Part shown: positions 7,691 through 15,543 of the stretch, piece after piece
Layout of the letters: each line of letters starts with the position of its first letter
Position numbering within the stretch: the stretch's first letter is position 1
Source: Candidatus Hodarchaeum mangrovi
Lineage (GTDB): Archaea > Asgardarchaeota > Heimdallarchaeia > Hodarchaeales > Hodarchaeaceae
Length of the DNA: 45,781 bases
Assembly: GCA_016839515.1 (NCBI GenBank)
Contig: JAEOUE010000102.1
Coordinates: forward strand, 1 to 45,781
Reading direction: 5' to 3'
Notes under the pieces: generated by a model
Seen by the model: the letters and a program-made list of their open reading frames with translations, nothing else
What the model was told of the DNA's origin: nothing
The model's database searches: none
Made by a program: the position numbers and the translations under genes

Positions 7691-8698
7691 TTATTCAATA
7701 GTGGTACAAACCTCCTTAAACAGATTTATAATTTTTGTTTTTACCTCATTTATCCCTAATTTTTTCTTATTGTTATAACCAGCAGCTCCATCATGACCCC
7801 CTCCTATTCCTCCATAATCTGAGACTAATACTGGAATAATATCCTTACCTAAAGAAATCCCTGTTTCTAAGATGAATTGGGATGAAGCTCGAAGACTAAT
7901 TCGAGTTTCATACTTACGTATTGAAATAACAATTGCTACATCACCTCCCAATCGTAGAAGAGCTCTTGCCACAGCTGCTTCGAATGAACTTACGTGGGTA
8001 AATAAAAAATCGAAATTAGATATTTTTACTAGCTTCATTCGTTGAGCACCCCTGATACAGGCTCTTTTTTCAGAGAATTCTCTATCAAACAATAATAAAT
8101 TCAGAGTTTCTTGATATATCTTAAAATTTTCTTGAATTAAAAACATAACTGCGTGAAAAACATTTGAATCAGCATGGAGAAATCTTTGTGTATCAAAAAG
8201 TAAGCCTGCAAGCAAAGCTTTCCTAACAGAAGCATTCAATGGTATTTTATCATGATAAAAAATGGAGGTGATAATTTCTGTCGTTGAATAAAATGATTCA
8301 GCTCTAAAATCAAATTCAATCGGAAATAATAGGTCTTGTTTGATATGGTGATCAATAATTATCAATTTATTTTTGGGATCGATTGTCTCTGGAATGATTT
8401 GAGGAGTATCAAGAAGAATGATTAAACCTTGTAACGGAGTTTCATTCTCAAAAATTAAATCAATTTTTAATTCAGATTCATGAAATATTCTTTCTCCCAG
8501 ATGATTAAATGAATTTTTTAACAAAAAGATCTTTACCTTAGGATTATAATATCTTATCAAAGCATTTATCCCAATAACAGCTCCTATTGCGTCAGGATCA
8601 GCTTGAGGATGTATAATTAAAAAAATATCATCAAAATTCTGTTGCAAGTATTTTGTTAAGGAATCTAGATTTGGTAATAATCTCATAGTCTTATTCAC
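7691..8698 (-). CDS. DHH-family phosphoesterase (NrnA/RecJ-like)
   Basis: A DHH/DHHA1 phosphoesterase. The N-terminal domain has the metal motifs HPQADPDAIGA and IIIDHHIK, the latter giving the family its name. The C-terminal DHHA1 domain ends in GGIGGGHDGAAGY. The architecture fits short DHH enzymes such as NrnA (nanoRNA or cyclic-dinucleotide product cleavage) rather than full-length RecJ. Two starts are possible: GTG at 8698, overlapping the upstream HD gene by 8 bases, or ATG at 8686 preceded by GTGAAT. Its partner is an HD-domain hydrolase, so both probably act on nucleotides or RNA ends. Confidence 0.88.
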   Translation of the reverse strand: MNKTMRLLPNLDSLTKYLQQNFDDIFLIIHPQADPDAIGAVIGINALIRYYNPKVKIFLLKNSFNHLGERIFHESELKIDLIFENETPLQGLIILLDTPQIIPETIDPKNKLIIIDHHIKQDLLFPIEFDFRAESFYSTTEIITSIFYHDKIPLNASVRKALLAGLLFDTQRFLHADSNVFHAVMFLIQENFKIYQETLNLLLFDREFSEKRACIRGAQRMKLVKISNFDFLFTHVSSFEAAVARALLRLGGDVAIVISIRKYETRISLRASSQFILETGISLGKDIIPVLVSDYGGIGGGHDGAAGYNNKKKLGINEVKTKIINLFKEVCTTIE

Positions 8699-9230
8699 TT
8701 CTTGAAATCTTTAAATATGTTTCAATTTCTTCATGGAGTTCATTGATTCTTCTCATAACAGGATGATTCATGCTTAAATATTTTGAAAAATAATTCAAGA
8801 CTTCTTCGCGACTTAAAATTTGAAGGTTTTTGGATATATTATCAGAATAGGCTACTATTTTTTCTTCGATAGTACTTGGTAAATATTCTTTTGTTGGAAG
8901 ACCAAATTCGTAAGCTTCATCCTTTAAAATACCTGCAAAAATATGGTTTTCAACAATATATACTAATTCGGCTGGGAATCCATGTTGTTTAATAATTTCT
9001 CCTCCAATGATCCCATGATCTATATTATGAGATTGACTTCTTCCAATATCGTGTAACATTCCACCTGCTAAAACTAATTGACAATTTAAAGTTGGAAAAA
9101 GAGCTTTGAGTTCTTTAGCAATGGATAATGCTGTTTGTGTCGTAAAAATGACGTGATCAATAACTTGAGGTAGTGAATGATGTTGAAGGTGAAGCTCAAT
9201 ACATGTTAAATAATTTGGTAGTATATTCAT
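8691..9230 (-). CDS. HD-domain metal-dependent hydrolase
   Basis: A 179-residue HD phosphohydrolase. The metal ligands are the His of HVIFTTQTA, the HD doublet in GGMLHDIGRS, a further His in NIDHGIIGGE, and the His of VENHIFAG. This matches the small archaeal HD proteins of the TIGR00295 type, whose substrate is not known. It is the first gene of an operon with the DHH phosphoesterase. Both enzymes cleave phosphoester bonds, suggesting a shared nucleotide-clearing role, which is inference. Confidence 0.85.
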   Translation of the reverse strand: MNILPNYLTCIELHLQHHSLPQVIDHVIFTTQTALSIAKELKALFPTLNCQLVLAGGMLHDIGRSQSHNIDHGIIGGEIIKQHGFPAELVYIVENHIFAGILKDEAYEFGLPTKEYLPSTIEEKIVAYSDNISKNLQILSREEVLNYFSKYLSMNHPVMRRINELHEEIETYLKISRSE

Positions 9231-9468
9231 TTAGTTCACCATTATTACTTTCAAAAATCCATATATGAATACTACAATTATTGACAACCTGATTGAGCGA
9301 GATAATTTTGATAAGAAATAATAGAACTATAAACAAAGAATGACTTCGTTCTTCTGAACCACTTAATTCATACTGGAATTAAGTAAATATCCTAAAAACC
9401 AAGTTTTAATTTTCAACAAATTTAAAGTATATTATTTATTTCACCTATTAATAGAGGTTAGATATGGA

Positions 9469-9542
9469 TGGGCAGGGTGAGATTTGAACTCACGACCTCT
9501 AATTCCCGAAACTAGGATCATACCAAGCTAGACTACCTGCCC
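9469..9542 (-). tRNA. tRNA-Pro (CGG)
   Basis: A complete cloverleaf on the minus strand. The acceptor stem GGGCAGG pairs with CCTGCCC, followed by discriminator A. The anticodon stem CTAGT/ATTAG encloses the loop TTCGGGA with anticodon CGG. The T arm is GTGAG-TTCAAAT-CTCAC. No intron and no encoded CCA. It sits upstream of rpoF on the same strand sense as its neighbours. Confidence 0.95.
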
Positions 9543-9608
9543 AAGTAAGATTAAAACTTTGATTACTATAAAAGATGGTTGATTTTGAGAAGACGTATAA
9601 AAGGGAAG

Positions 9609-10016
9609 TTATAGATCTTCAAACCCTTCTCCTGTATCTTTTTCTAATTCAGATTCTTCTTCTTCAGTTTTACTGGGAGGTGCAGATGATAAGAGTTTAG
9701 TTACAAATTCTGAATAACGTTCAAGCAATTTTTCGATTTCATCATTAGATAATCGATCCCCTACCACTGATTTAACATCCTTTGTTGTTTTCGGATTAAG
9801 ATTGACAAGTTGGACGGCAAGTAGACGAGATAGATTAAAATCTTTTTGAAATGATTCAATGACTTGTTCTGAATAAGCTGCATTACGAGACAATTTTTCT
9901 GCATGCTGAGCAGTTACTCGCTGGACGTAATTAATTCCAGCTTCCTCTCGTACCTGGAGTAGTTCAAAAACTTGGCCTAGAGGAATTGGCTTTTCCTCTG
10001 TGATTTTTCTAACCAT
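9609..10016 (-). CDS. rpoF: DNA-directed RNA polymerase subunit F (Rpo4/Rpb4)
   Basis: Archaeal RNA polymerase subunit Rpo4, which with Rpo7 forms the stalk. The sequence begins with KITEEKPIPLGQVFELL and contains the NLNPKTTKDVKSVVGDR segment and the helical HRDC-like C-terminal core (DEIEKLLERY) typical of RpoF. A strongly acidic tail follows the core (about residues 117-135). It lies 40 bases downstream of rpl21e, the usual archaeal arrangement, which supports both assignments. Confidence 0.94.
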   Translation of the reverse strand: MVRKITEEKPIPLGQVFELLQVREEAGINYVQRVTAQHAEKLSRNAAYSEQVIESFQKDFNLSRLLAVQLVNLNPKTTKDVKSVVGDRLSNDEIEKLLERYSEFVTKLLSSAPPSKTEEEESELEKDTGEGFEDL

Positions 10017-10056
10017 ATATTCCCCAATCCTGTAGAATGGTCTTAGATAGACTGAA

Positions 10057-10353
10057 TTATTCAGATTGAGCTCTTAAATGTTCAGGACGGGTGGTTATTT
10101 TCTTTTGAGAATTTCCATCCGTGACTTGAACAAGGTATGCTTGGCCCCGTTTTTCAAGAATAACACCTGTTTTTCCATGAAATCGCCTGTGTGGTTGTCC
10201 TTTTTGAATACTTGGTTCTATAATTATGTTAACCTTAGAATCAACTTCATATTCAGTAAGAACACGGGATAAGGAGGGTACTCCTCGCTTTCTGGGATGT
10301 TTATGTAACAAATTCCTAGTCCTGAAGCTGCTACCCTTAGATTTTTTAACCAT
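10057..10353 (-). CDS. rpl21e: 50S ribosomal protein L21e
   Basis: A small basic ribosomal protein with the L21e signature: an N-terminal RTRNLLHKHPRKRG segment, then FHGKTGVILEKRGQAYLVQV, the SH3-like core. Length (98 residues) is normal for archaea. It precedes rpoF in the same operon, and pus10 lies just upstream on the opposite side of its promoter on the same strand, a gene order common in archaea. Confidence 0.96.
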   Translation of the reverse strand: MVKKSKGSSFRTRNLLHKHPRKRGVPSLSRVLTEYEVDSKVNIIIEPSIQKGQPHRRFHGKTGVILEKRGQAYLVQVTDGNSQKKITTRPEHLRAQSE

Positions 10354-10491
10354 ATTAAGATCCTCGGTGTTATTATACTATATGTAGGGGCTTGTGAATA
10401 ATTACACGTATTAATGTATCATAACGTCATTTAGATGGAGAAATTGAATATCAAAAATAGTTTTCTTATATAAAAAATCGTTCAAAAATAA

Positions 10492-11874
10492 TTAATCTGA
10501 CTGAGCAGGATTTGTTGAAAGTAATGAGTTTGAAGGTTCAAGAACCTCGATCACATCTAGTTTAGTTACTATAGCTTGCGTATTAAGTAGCATAGATAAA
10601 CTAGGGGTAGTTCTCCCCTCATCACCAGAAATTAATTCTTTAACATATAAACCCCCCTCACATAAAATAAAAACTGTAATTTCCTGAGGTGATATATGTT
10701 CGAATCTAAACGTGATTACTCTTCTATCGCGAATTTTGTCAGCTCTACGATGAACAACTCGGTGAGGAGTACGTTGTTTAATGATACTTTCTTGAAAATT
10801 CTTTATAATCCCTTTCTTTAATGTTTCCGTTATTTCTATAGGAGGATTCAATGAGATCTGAGCTCGGTAAGCCTTTGCAGTTTTAGTAGACCTTGTTTTT
10901 AATTCTCGAACCTTAGCTCGATTAGTGAACCCCTTAAACTCTACTTCTACTTTTCCCAAAGCTTTTTCCTCAATCTGAATCTTTAGCTGATCTAAATTCA
11001 CATTTCTAATACGTGGTTCTGAGATTTCGAGAACAAATGGTCTACCTGTTCCAACCATTCGTGCATCAATATCCTCACGTCCAGCTCCATGAAATTTACT
11101 TGAGGAAGCATTTGTAGCTAAAAGAAATGGTTCTGATATGAATTCTTCAACAGAATCTTGATACATTTTTCCAGTAAAATTACATCTTTCACAGCCTTTT
11201 CCTCTGCACTTTCGACAAAACCATCGTGATTGGGGAATGCCCCGCTCAAGTTTCCGATATCGTCCTAAAATAAAAAGGGGATTGCTCTTTATGAGTACTT
11301 TATCTTCAATGAGATCATAAGTAACCACAATATCAGGTGCTTTGAATTCTACAATCACATTAGGTACAAGGCTTTGTAAACGTTTGCCAATTTCACGATT
11401 GAATTCTGCTTTAATAGATTCACCAAATTCCAAGTTATAGGAACTTCGAATATTATCTTCTGAATCAAGTATAACAGGTGGAAATATACTACCTACGAGG
11501 AATGTCGAATATTCATACTCCTTTAACGAAATGAAAGCTTTTTGAGTAAGTTGATCTAAATTATCTGCTAAAAGAAGGTCGTGACAAATATCACATGGTT
11601 TTGATGAACTAATAACATCTGGGAAATGTCTTTGGAGCGATTTAATCCCTATATCAAAATCTTTAGAAAGAAGAGAGCTGAAAATAGTTGCTTTAACATC
11701 TTGTATTCTATAACGATGTTCCCATTCCATCAATACTATTATTTTTAGTGCAATCCCTCGTGAATAATTAGTGAGTCCTGATAATAGGTTACCAAATTGT
11801 CGACCTAGGCAAGCATTACAACAATGGATGTCTGTAATTACCTTTTCAACTTTCTCTAGAATTTTGGAGTCCAT
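10492..11874 (-). CDS. pus10: tRNA pseudouridine synthase Pus10
   Basis: Pus10 makes pseudouridine 54 (and often 55) in archaeal tRNA. An N-terminal zinc-binding region carries CCNACLGRQFG and KPCDICHD. A second Cys cluster (FCRKCRGKGCERCNFTGK) lies before the catalytic domain. The catalytic Asp is in GAGREDIDARMVGTGRPFV, highly characteristic of Pus10. Length (460 residues) is normal. It is followed by rpl21e and rpoF on the same strand, and is divergent from trmY, whose product methylates the pseudouridine that Pus10 makes. Confidence 0.96.
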   Translation of the reverse strand: MDSKILEKVEKVITDIHCCNACLGRQFGNLLSGLTNYSRGIALKIIVLMEWEHRYRIQDVKATIFSSLLSKDFDIGIKSLQRHFPDVISSSKPCDICHDLLLADNLDQLTQKAFISLKEYEYSTFLVGSIFPPVILDSEDNIRSSYNLEFGESIKAEFNREIGKRLQSLVPNVIVEFKAPDIVVTYDLIEDKVLIKSNPLFILGRYRKLERGIPQSRWFCRKCRGKGCERCNFTGKMYQDSVEEFISEPFLLATNASSSKFHGAGREDIDARMVGTGRPFVLEISEPRIRNVNLDQLKIQIEEKALGKVEVEFKGFTNRAKVRELKTRSTKTAKAYRAQISLNPPIEITETLKKGIIKNFQESIIKQRTPHRVVHRRADKIRDRRVITFRFEHISPQEITVFILCEGGLYVKELISGDEGRTTPSLSMLLNTQAIVTKLDVIEVLEPSNSLLSTNPAQSD

Positions 11875-11996
11875 TAACTATGCCTTCATCTTAAAGAAGA
11901 AAATCTAAAATCTAAAGTTTCTATTCAACAAATTGTCTTATTTGAGGCAAAATTTCTTACGATAATAAACTATTTCCACTTCTCTGTTTTACTGAT

Positions 11997-12008
11997 TTTT
12001 ATAAAAGA
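11997..12008 (+). promoter_or_regulatory. Possible TATA box between pus10 and trmY
   Basis: TTTTTATAAAAG resembles an archaeal TATA element and points toward trmY. A second candidate, TTGTTATAATC near 12110-12120, lies about 25 bases before the chosen trmY ATG and would give a leaderless mRNA. Which one is used cannot be told from sequence. Confidence 0.35.
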
Positions 12009-12138
12009 TTAATATATTAAGGATGATTATTAGAATCTCTAATGAACACTAAGTTCAATGAAAATCAAAAAAGATATTTTTTTAATCTTATCCTCCCTTT
12101 TACATTACTTTTATTGTTATAATCAGGTACGAGAAAAA

Positions 12139-12666
12139 ATGCGTAAATTCCTAATTATCTCCAATACTGTTGATACATCTCAACCATTATCCCTTAATTC
12201 TTTAACAGCTTATGGACGATTGGATGTTATTTGTCGATGTATTTCTTCAGCATTTTATCTCTCGAATGATTTTCGAAAAGATGTGTTTTTGAGTATTTTT
12301 TTCCAGAAAAATCAAAAAATTATGGAAATAGATGGAAATAAGGTACGAGGATTGAATCCAGATGAACGGGCAATTGCTGGTGTCCTTAAAAAGATATTTG
12401 TAGGTAAAGAATTTCCAGGTATCAATATTCAATCACAAGATTTAGACGTGATCCTAAACGATCAATCAATCCTTTTGCTGGATAAAAATGGTACTAAATT
12501 AGATTCAGCGATTTCAGAGTCTAATACTTTTGTTATTGGGGATCATCTAGGGTTTCAAATCGAGAATAAAGAATTATTACAAAATTCAAGAAAAATATCT
12601 CTAGGTAAAACTGAATATATGAGTTCACAAGTCATAACAATCCTTCATTTTCTATTGGACAGTTAA
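12139..12666 (+). CDS. trmY: tRNA (pseudouridine(54)-N(1))-methyltransferase TrmY
   Basis: A SPOUT-class methyltransferase that converts pseudouridine 54 of tRNA to N1-methylpseudouridine using SAM. The protein starts MRKFLIISNTVDTSQPLS, aligning with family members. SNTFVIGDHLGF is the region of the SAM-binding knot, and ISLGKTEYMSSQ is the conserved C-terminal knot segment. An in-frame ATG at 12058 would add a hydrophobic N-terminal extension that is not a family feature, so 12139 is chosen. It is divergent from pus10, the enzyme that provides its substrate. Confidence 0.92.
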   Translation: MRKFLIISNTVDTSQPLSLNSLTAYGRLDVICRCISSAFYLSNDFRKDVFLSIFFQKNQKIMEIDGNKVRGLNPDERAIAGVLKKIFVGKEFPGINIQSQDLDVILNDQSILLLDKNGTKLDSAISESNTFVIGDHLGFQIENKELLQNSRKISLGKTEYMSSQVITILHFLLDS

Positions 12667-12858
12667 AAGACAAAATTAGTTATTGTATTTGAATCAAAAT
12701 AGCTGGAATAACATAAAGATAGTCAATTAAAAAGAATCATAATATTCTCCCCTTAATCTCTTGGTTTTCTAGATTAAGAAGTAAAAATAAATTACCTTCA
12801 TATTTAAAAAAGTAATAGCGAATGTTAAATCAATTGTCAAAAAGAGGAATTGTTAAAC

Positions 12859-14223
12859 ATGCTAGAATCATTGAGCTCTTCCTTAAGAAAAACTATATTG
12901 AAAGTCAGAGGAGCTCCTATTGTTGATGAAAAGTTAATCAATGAGCTCATCCAAGACCTTGAAAATGCATTATTAGGAACTGATGTTAATTTAGACTTAG
13001 TTTTAGATATAAGTCAAAAAGTTAAGAAACGAGCCTTGCAAGATCAGATTCCAATGGCTGTAAGTCGAAAAAATTATACGATTAAAGTTATTTATGATGA
13101 ATTAACGGATTTACTTGGAAAAAGATATGCTCCTTTAAGATTAAATCCCAATGAACTAAATATCCTAATGTTTATTGGTATTCAAGGATCAGGAAAAACA
13201 ACCTCAATCGGAAAATTTGCAAATTACTATCAAAAACGCGGGTTTAAGGTTGGAGTAATTGGAGGAGATACATTTCGTCCTGGAGCTTTAGCACAACTTA
13301 AACAGTATATAGAACCAATTGGAATAGAGGTATATGGGGAAGAAAAAGAAAAAAAGGCAATAAATGTTATTAAAAATGGATTAAAGCACTTTAAGGAAAA
13401 GAAAAGCATAAACTTAATATTAATTGATACTACAGGGCGTCATAAAGAGGAAAAAGCCTTAATTAAAGAAATGGAAGAAATTGCTAAAACTGCTAAACCT
13501 ACTGAGATTATCCTTATCATCGATGCATCCATAGGACAACAAGCTCAAGCTCAAGCTGATGCTTTTAATCGAGCAACCCCTATTGGATCTATAATTTTAA
13601 CTAAAATGGATGGCTCAGCAAAAGGAGGAGGAGCGTTATCAGCAGTTGCTATTACTGGTGGAGTCATTCGTTTTTATGGAGAAGGTGAAAAAATACAAGA
13701 TCTAGTTGAATTCAATCCAACACGATTTGTAGGTTCGTTGCTGGGAATGGGAGATATAGAGGGATTAGTTGAAAGTGTAAATGAAGCTTTTGGAGTGGAA
13801 GACACAGCTGAGTTACGAGATGCCTTTAAAAAAGGAAAATTAACACTAAGACATTTTAAAACCCAAATGGAAACTGCAAATAAACAATCATCTCTTGGAA
13901 AAATTGTCTCAAAAATTCCAGGAGTTGGGGGTTTAATGGCCGGACATACTGATCTAGAAGCAGAGAGTAAAGAAAGTGTAAAACGGTTTATAGCAATTTG
14001 TTCAGCTATGACTGATGAGGAACTTGATAATGCTCGTATTATCAAAGGAAGTCGAATCCAAAGAATTGCTCGTGGTTCTGGTACTTCACCTCAAGAGGTC
14101 AAACTGTTATTACAACAATTCAACCAAATGTCAAAGCAACTCAAAGTAATGCGAAAGATGCGGGGGCGACGTGGTCCTCAAGGAGGGCTACCTCCAGGTA
14201 TGGAAGGGCTTCTAGGCGGATAG
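12859..14223 (+). CDS. srp54: Signal recognition particle 54 kDa protein (SRP54)
   Basis: The SRP GTPase that binds signal sequences and 7S RNA. An N-terminal helical N domain precedes the G domain with G1 GIQGSGKTTS, the SRP-specific GGDTFRPGA, G3 DTTGRH, G4 TKMDGSAKGGGAL and FYGEGEKIQDL. The Met-rich M domain occupies the C-terminus (QMETANKQSS to QMSKQLKVMRKM), ending in a Gly-rich tail. The ATG at 12859 is preceded by AGAGGAAT; an upstream TTG at 12850 is less likely. Length (454 residues) is normal. Confidence 0.97.
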   Translation: MLESLSSSLRKTILKVRGAPIVDEKLINELIQDLENALLGTDVNLDLVLDISQKVKKRALQDQIPMAVSRKNYTIKVIYDELTDLLGKRYAPLRLNPNELNILMFIGIQGSGKTTSIGKFANYYQKRGFKVGVIGGDTFRPGALAQLKQYIEPIGIEVYGEEKEKKAINVIKNGLKHFKEKKSINLILIDTTGRHKEEKALIKEMEEIAKTAKPTEIILIIDASIGQQAQAQADAFNRATPIGSIILTKMDGSAKGGGALSAVAITGGVIRFYGEGEKIQDLVEFNPTRFVGSLLGMGDIEGLVESVNEAFGVEDTAELRDAFKKGKLTLRHFKTQMETANKQSSLGKIVSKIPGVGGLMAGHTDLEAESKESVKRFIAICSAMTDEELDNARIIKGSRIQRIARGSGTSPQEVKLLLQQFNQMSKQLKVMRKMRGRRGPQGGLPPGMEGLLGG

Positions 14224-14314
14224 AGAAGTTATAGACTTGATATTTGTTCATACCTTAAATAAAAATTGAAGATTAAGAACAAAGTTCAGTTTTTTAAAAG
14301 TAAGCTAATTAAGA

Positions 14315-14448
14315 TGCTCCGACCGGGAATTTCAGTCTGTTTCCTCGGAAAAAGACATTTGAACCCGGGTCTCAGGGGGTCTCCTGAGAGACCACCTGGT
14401 ATTCTCATTGAGAGCCCTGAATGATGGGCCAAGCTACACTATCGGAGC
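14315..14448 (-). tRNA. tRNA-Glu (CTC) with anticodon-loop and T-loop introns
   Basis: The acceptor stem GCTCCGA/TCGGAGC has discriminator A. Intron 1 (14379-14408, 30 nt) lies at the canonical 37/38 site; its BHB motif has outer helix CAGGG/CCCTG, central CTCT/GGAG, bulges CAA and ACC, and inner TGAGA/TCTCA. Intron 2 (14329-14357, 29 nt) lies in the T-loop between 59 and 60: outer CCGGG/CCCGG, central TTCA/TGAA, bulges AAT and ATT, inner GTCT/AGAC. Removing both leaves 75 nt with anticodon CTC and T arm CCGGG-TTCAAAT-CCCGG. No CCA is encoded. The T-loop intron is almost identical to that of tRNA-Glu(TTC) at 28185. Confidence 0.92.
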
Positions 14449-14478
14449 AAGAGGAGTAGCAAATAGAAATAAAGAAAG

Positions 14479-14608
14479 TGCTGGGGGAGGGCTTTGAACC
14501 CTCGACTTCGGGATTTCTCATCCTAGCGCGAATCATTGCCCTTTTACTCATGTGAGAATGGTTCTCAGATTATGAGTCCCGCGCTATACCAGGCTAAGCC
14601 ACCCCAGC
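14479..14608 (-). tRNA. tRNA-Met (CAT), elongator type, with 56-nt intron
   Basis: The acceptor stem GCTGGGG/CCCCAGC, anticodon stem CGGGA/TCCCG and T arm GAGGG-TTCAAAG-CCCTC are complete. The intron at 14515-14570 (56 nt) sits at 37/38; the central BHB helix is CTCA/TGAG with bulges TAA and AAA. The spliced anticodon loop is CTCATAA, giving anticodon CAT. The acceptor sequence and GGCTTAGCCTGG D arm fit elongator Met rather than initiator. A CAT-anticodon tRNA-Ile2 is less likely from the acceptor stem. Spliced length is 74 nt. Confidence 0.9.
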
Positions 14609-14924
14609 AGGAAATTCTTTATTTATATGTTAAATAGATGTTAATTCTGACAATGGGAGGTGGAGAGAGTAGACTATTATAAATTTGCCTAAAGAAACGA
14701 TTGTTTCAAAGGTATTTGTAAAAACTCTTTAGGTTTAATGAATCGGAAAATTTTCTCTATAATAGACCAAACGGTTCTTGCATTACTTTTGATCCTTTCT
14801 TTTTAATTAAAATGGGTACTAATGGACGAGTAATATTCAGGACTAAATTGGATATTAGGTCAAATAGAATAATAATTGTTCTTATCAATAATTGGTATTT
14901 CTGAAGAGCTATAAAAATAAATAA
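14609..14924. other. Intergenic stretch between tRNA-Met and tRNA-Lys, 316 bases
   Basis: AT-rich spacer within the tRNA cluster. It contains a short purine-rich patch (GGGAGGTGGAGAGAG near 14655) but no plausible ORF or foldable RNA gene was seen. It should include the promoter of the leftward tRNA-Met gene. Confidence 0.35.
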
Positions 14925-15026
14925 CGGGCGCAGGGGGATTCGAACCCTCGGCCAACAGGTTTCTTCTGATTGTTATAATTCCAATCAATAAAAGCCTGTC
15001 GCTCTACCTGGCTGAGCTATGCGCCC
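14925..15026 (-). tRNA. tRNA-Lys (TTT) with 28-nt intron
   Basis: The acceptor stem GGGCGCA/TGCGCCC has discriminator G. The anticodon stem ACAGG/CCTGT carries the spliced loop CTTTTAA, anticodon TTT. The intron at 14961-14988 (28 nt) is at 37/38: central helix CTTT/GAAG, bulges TAT and AAA, perfect inner helix TGATTG/CAATCA. The T stem GAGGG/CCCCC contains an A50-C64 mismatch, which is unusual but isolated. Spliced length is 74 nt. Confidence 0.92.
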
Positions 15027-15040
15027 TATTAAAGGAATGG

Positions 15041-15147
15041 CGCCCCGATCGGGATTTGAACCCGAGTCGGATGGGCTCTGCGGGGCTATCTTAATGCACA
15101 AACCTCTTGACAGCCATCAATGCTAGGCCAGGCTACACCATCGGGGC
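15041..15147 (-). tRNA. tRNA-Asp (GTC) with 32-nt intron
   Basis: The acceptor stem GCCCCGA/TCGGGGC has discriminator G. The anticodon stem GATGG/CCATC holds the spliced loop CTGTCAC, anticodon GTC. The intron at 15076-15107 (32 nt) lies at 37/38 with central helix CTGT/GCAG and bulges CAA and AGC; its inner helix is imperfect. The T arm is TCGGG-TTCAAAT-CCCGA. Spliced length is 75 nt. Confidence 0.92.
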
Positions 15148-15543
15148 TATTTTCCTTAATCCGATTCAGAAAATTTAATTTCCAACCAATAAGATTGGAT
15201 TGTGCGGTTTAATCCTGATCGTCAGCAATTATTTCTCCCCTCTTCAAAATTTTTAAGCTTAATTGCTGGAGTGTCCAATTATCAAGAAAGACTTTTTAAA
15301 AGATTAATTTATTGAATGTTAGGAAATTAATCAGTTTTAGTTATTCTTTCCATTTTAAAAAGGTATATATTATAATTATTTACTTAATGGTATATTACTA
15401 ACTGTTAATTCAAATTATGAACCCTTTATTCAATTCATTTTTCTATAAAATTTGATCATCTATACGAAATTCATGTATAAAGATTGAAATTTGATGCTTA
15501 AGAGGAAGGAAAAGGAACTAATATTTTTCATTAACTTTTAAGC
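15148..15543. other. Intergenic region between tRNA-Asp and MFS gene, 396 bases
   Basis: Very AT-rich. On the minus strand AATTAAATTT (15171-15180) lies about 28 bases before the tRNA-Asp 5' end and is a reasonable TATA candidate for it. The rest is downstream of the MFS gene. No convincing ORF or RNA was seen. Confidence 0.4.

Noticed and set aside
12058..12138. N-terminal extension of TrmY from an upstream ATG
   Set aside because: The added hydrophobic 27 residues are not a TrmY feature; the family start matches MRKFLIISN at 12139, which has a TATA-like element at leaderless spacing.
13674..14045. 123-codon frame antisense to srp54
   Set aside because: Ser-rich antisense shadow of the SRP54 G and M domains with no independent support.
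14315..15147. tRNA cluster followed by a transporter as an integrated element
   Set aside because: No integrase, direct repeat of a tRNA 3' end or mobile gene is visible, so there is no support for integration.
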